The notes below the pieces were generated by a model. The model saw only the letters and a program-made list of their open reading frames with translations, was not told the DNA's origin and searched no databases. 5,416 nucleotides of DNA, from NCBI GenBank assembly GCA_018894595.1, contig JAHIPN010000050.1:1-5416 (forward strand), read 5' to 3'. The DNA comes from a bacterium (GTDB lineage Bacteria; Atribacterota; JS1; SB-45; 34-128). Shown in pieces: positions 4,839 to 5,416 of the stretch. A program made the translations under genes and the position numbers. Each line of letters begins with the position of its first letter. Positions within the stretch are counted from its first letter, which is position 1.

Positions 4839-5416
4839 TCATTTTAATTCTAAATTTTTCCATTTACTCGTAGAATTTATAGCTCCCATAATAACCTGTA
4901 AATCTTTATAACCTTCAAAAAATGAACTTTTTACTTTTTCCCCTAAACGTATACCTCTATAAAAATCTTCAAACTCTTCTTTATACCCCTGGTCATCTTC
5001 TATTACTTCCTCAAATGTTATTACCTCTTCGCTTCTCAAAGTAAGTTTATTATTTTCAATCAAGATACTTCCTTCTGAGCCAGAAATTAAAACACAATCT
5101 TGTTCATAACCTTTTGAACTATAAAATGTATTAAGCACCCCATAAATATTTTTATCCGTGCGGAATTGAAAACTCATAGAATCCATTTCCCCGATATTAG
5201 GATTCACCCTCTTGGTAAAAGCAATCCCATGATTAATATTGCCGAACATATCTCTCAAGGCTGCTATATAATGAATTCCTGCATCAGTAACAAATCCTCC
5301 TTTATATTGGTGATTTCTACGCCATTTAGTTTGAGCATATTTATTATTCTTCAAAGTATTTAGAGTAAACCCATTCCAAAATACCGCATAAGGCTCTCCA
5401 ATTTTACCTTGATTTA
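4839..5416 (-). CDS. Gfo/Idh/MocA-family NAD(P)-dependent oxidoreductase, C-terminal part (5' end outside window)
   Basis: The frame is open from the right edge: NQGKIGEPYAVFWNGFTLNT precedes LKNNKYAQTKWRRNHQYKGG, so the true start is beyond 5416. A TTG at 5352-5354 is internal, not a start. The visible 191 or so residues are the alpha/beta C-terminal domain that binds the sugar or polyol substrate and forms the dimer sheet. The family helix motif GGFVTDAGIHYIAALRDMFG carries the conserved Asp and His of the DxGxH signature that act at the active site. Later strands (VLISGSEGSILIENNKLTL) and the closing helix (EEFEDFYRGIRLGEKVKSSF) are normal, and the protein ends naturally at the TAA 4839-4841. 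Members oxidise or reduce sugars, inositols or biliverdin-like substrates; the exact one cannot be told without the Rossmann half. No clear terminator follows. Confidence 0.88.
   Translation of the reverse strand, partial: NQGKIGEPYAVFWNGFTLNTLKNNKYAQTKWRRNHQYKGGFVTDAGIHYIAALRDMFGNINHGIAFTKRVNPNIGEMDSMSFQFRTDKNIYGVLNTFYSSKGYEQDCVLISGSEGSILIENNKLTLRSEEVITFEEVIEDDQGYKEEFEDFYRGIRLGEKVKSSFFEGYKDLQVIMGAINSTSKWKNLELK

Noticed and set aside
5166..5363. 65-codon plus-strand frame
   Set aside because: Antisense shadow of the oxidoreductase gene.
1..5416. CRISPR array, tRNA, rRNA, transposase or defence system
   Set aside because: No regularly spaced repeats, no cloverleaf-like or rRNA-like segments seen, and no transposase or nuclease motifs in any convincing frame.

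Overview
This window reads like a stretch of an AT-rich genome from an anaerobic or fermentative bacterium. That is an inference from low GC, strong GGAGG-type Shine-Dalgarno sites, a CUT2-type sugar transporter and a Gfo/Idh/MocA oxidoreductase. An Atribacterota, Clostridia or Thermotogota-like host would fit, but nothing here fixes the taxon. All recognisable genes lie on the minus strand, so the biological order runs from high to low coordinates.

Right edge (4839-5416): the C-terminal part of a Gfo/Idh/MocA-family oxidoreductase, entering from outside the window. Next (about 4340-4840) is a scarred segment. It holds the first 50 or so residues of a GT4-type glycosyltransferase, cut off after a short repeat, and a fragment of an unidentified small protein. 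Short repeats lie in and around it (AGCYTGACCCCATT twice; TGTCCCTATTT(T)ATTTATT at 4702 and again at 3487; a small hairpin with CCGTCCCC). They look like REP-like or mobile-element debris.

Centre (3510-4178): an intact cysteine-rich, four-helix membrane protein with three Cys clusters and no function I can name. It is followed by about 670 bases without a convincing gene (2840-3509). This gap looks regulatory: it has a good leftward promoter (TTGACA-N18-TAAAAT with an A/T-rich upstream tract) directly above a LacI-family operator-like palindrome, a second such palindrome about 176 bases downstream on a TATAAT box, a half-site between them, a leader stem-loop and an orphan Shine-Dalgarno.

Left half (1-2839): an operon for sugar uptake in the order periplasmic binding protein, permease, ATPase (CUT2/ribose-xylose-fructose type). 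A 12-bp perfect hairpin separates the binding protein gene from the permease gene and probably sets their expression ratio. The ATPase frame has an in-frame TAA at 141-143, after the Walker B motif and just before the H-loop. The same frame continues open to base 1 with a normal family C-terminus, so a single base change (or base-call error) has split the gene.

Together the ABC genes would import a monosaccharide or polyol under LacI-type control. The oxidoreductase suggests sugar or polyol catabolism nearby, but the repeat-rich segment separates it from the transporter and a shared transcript is not shown.
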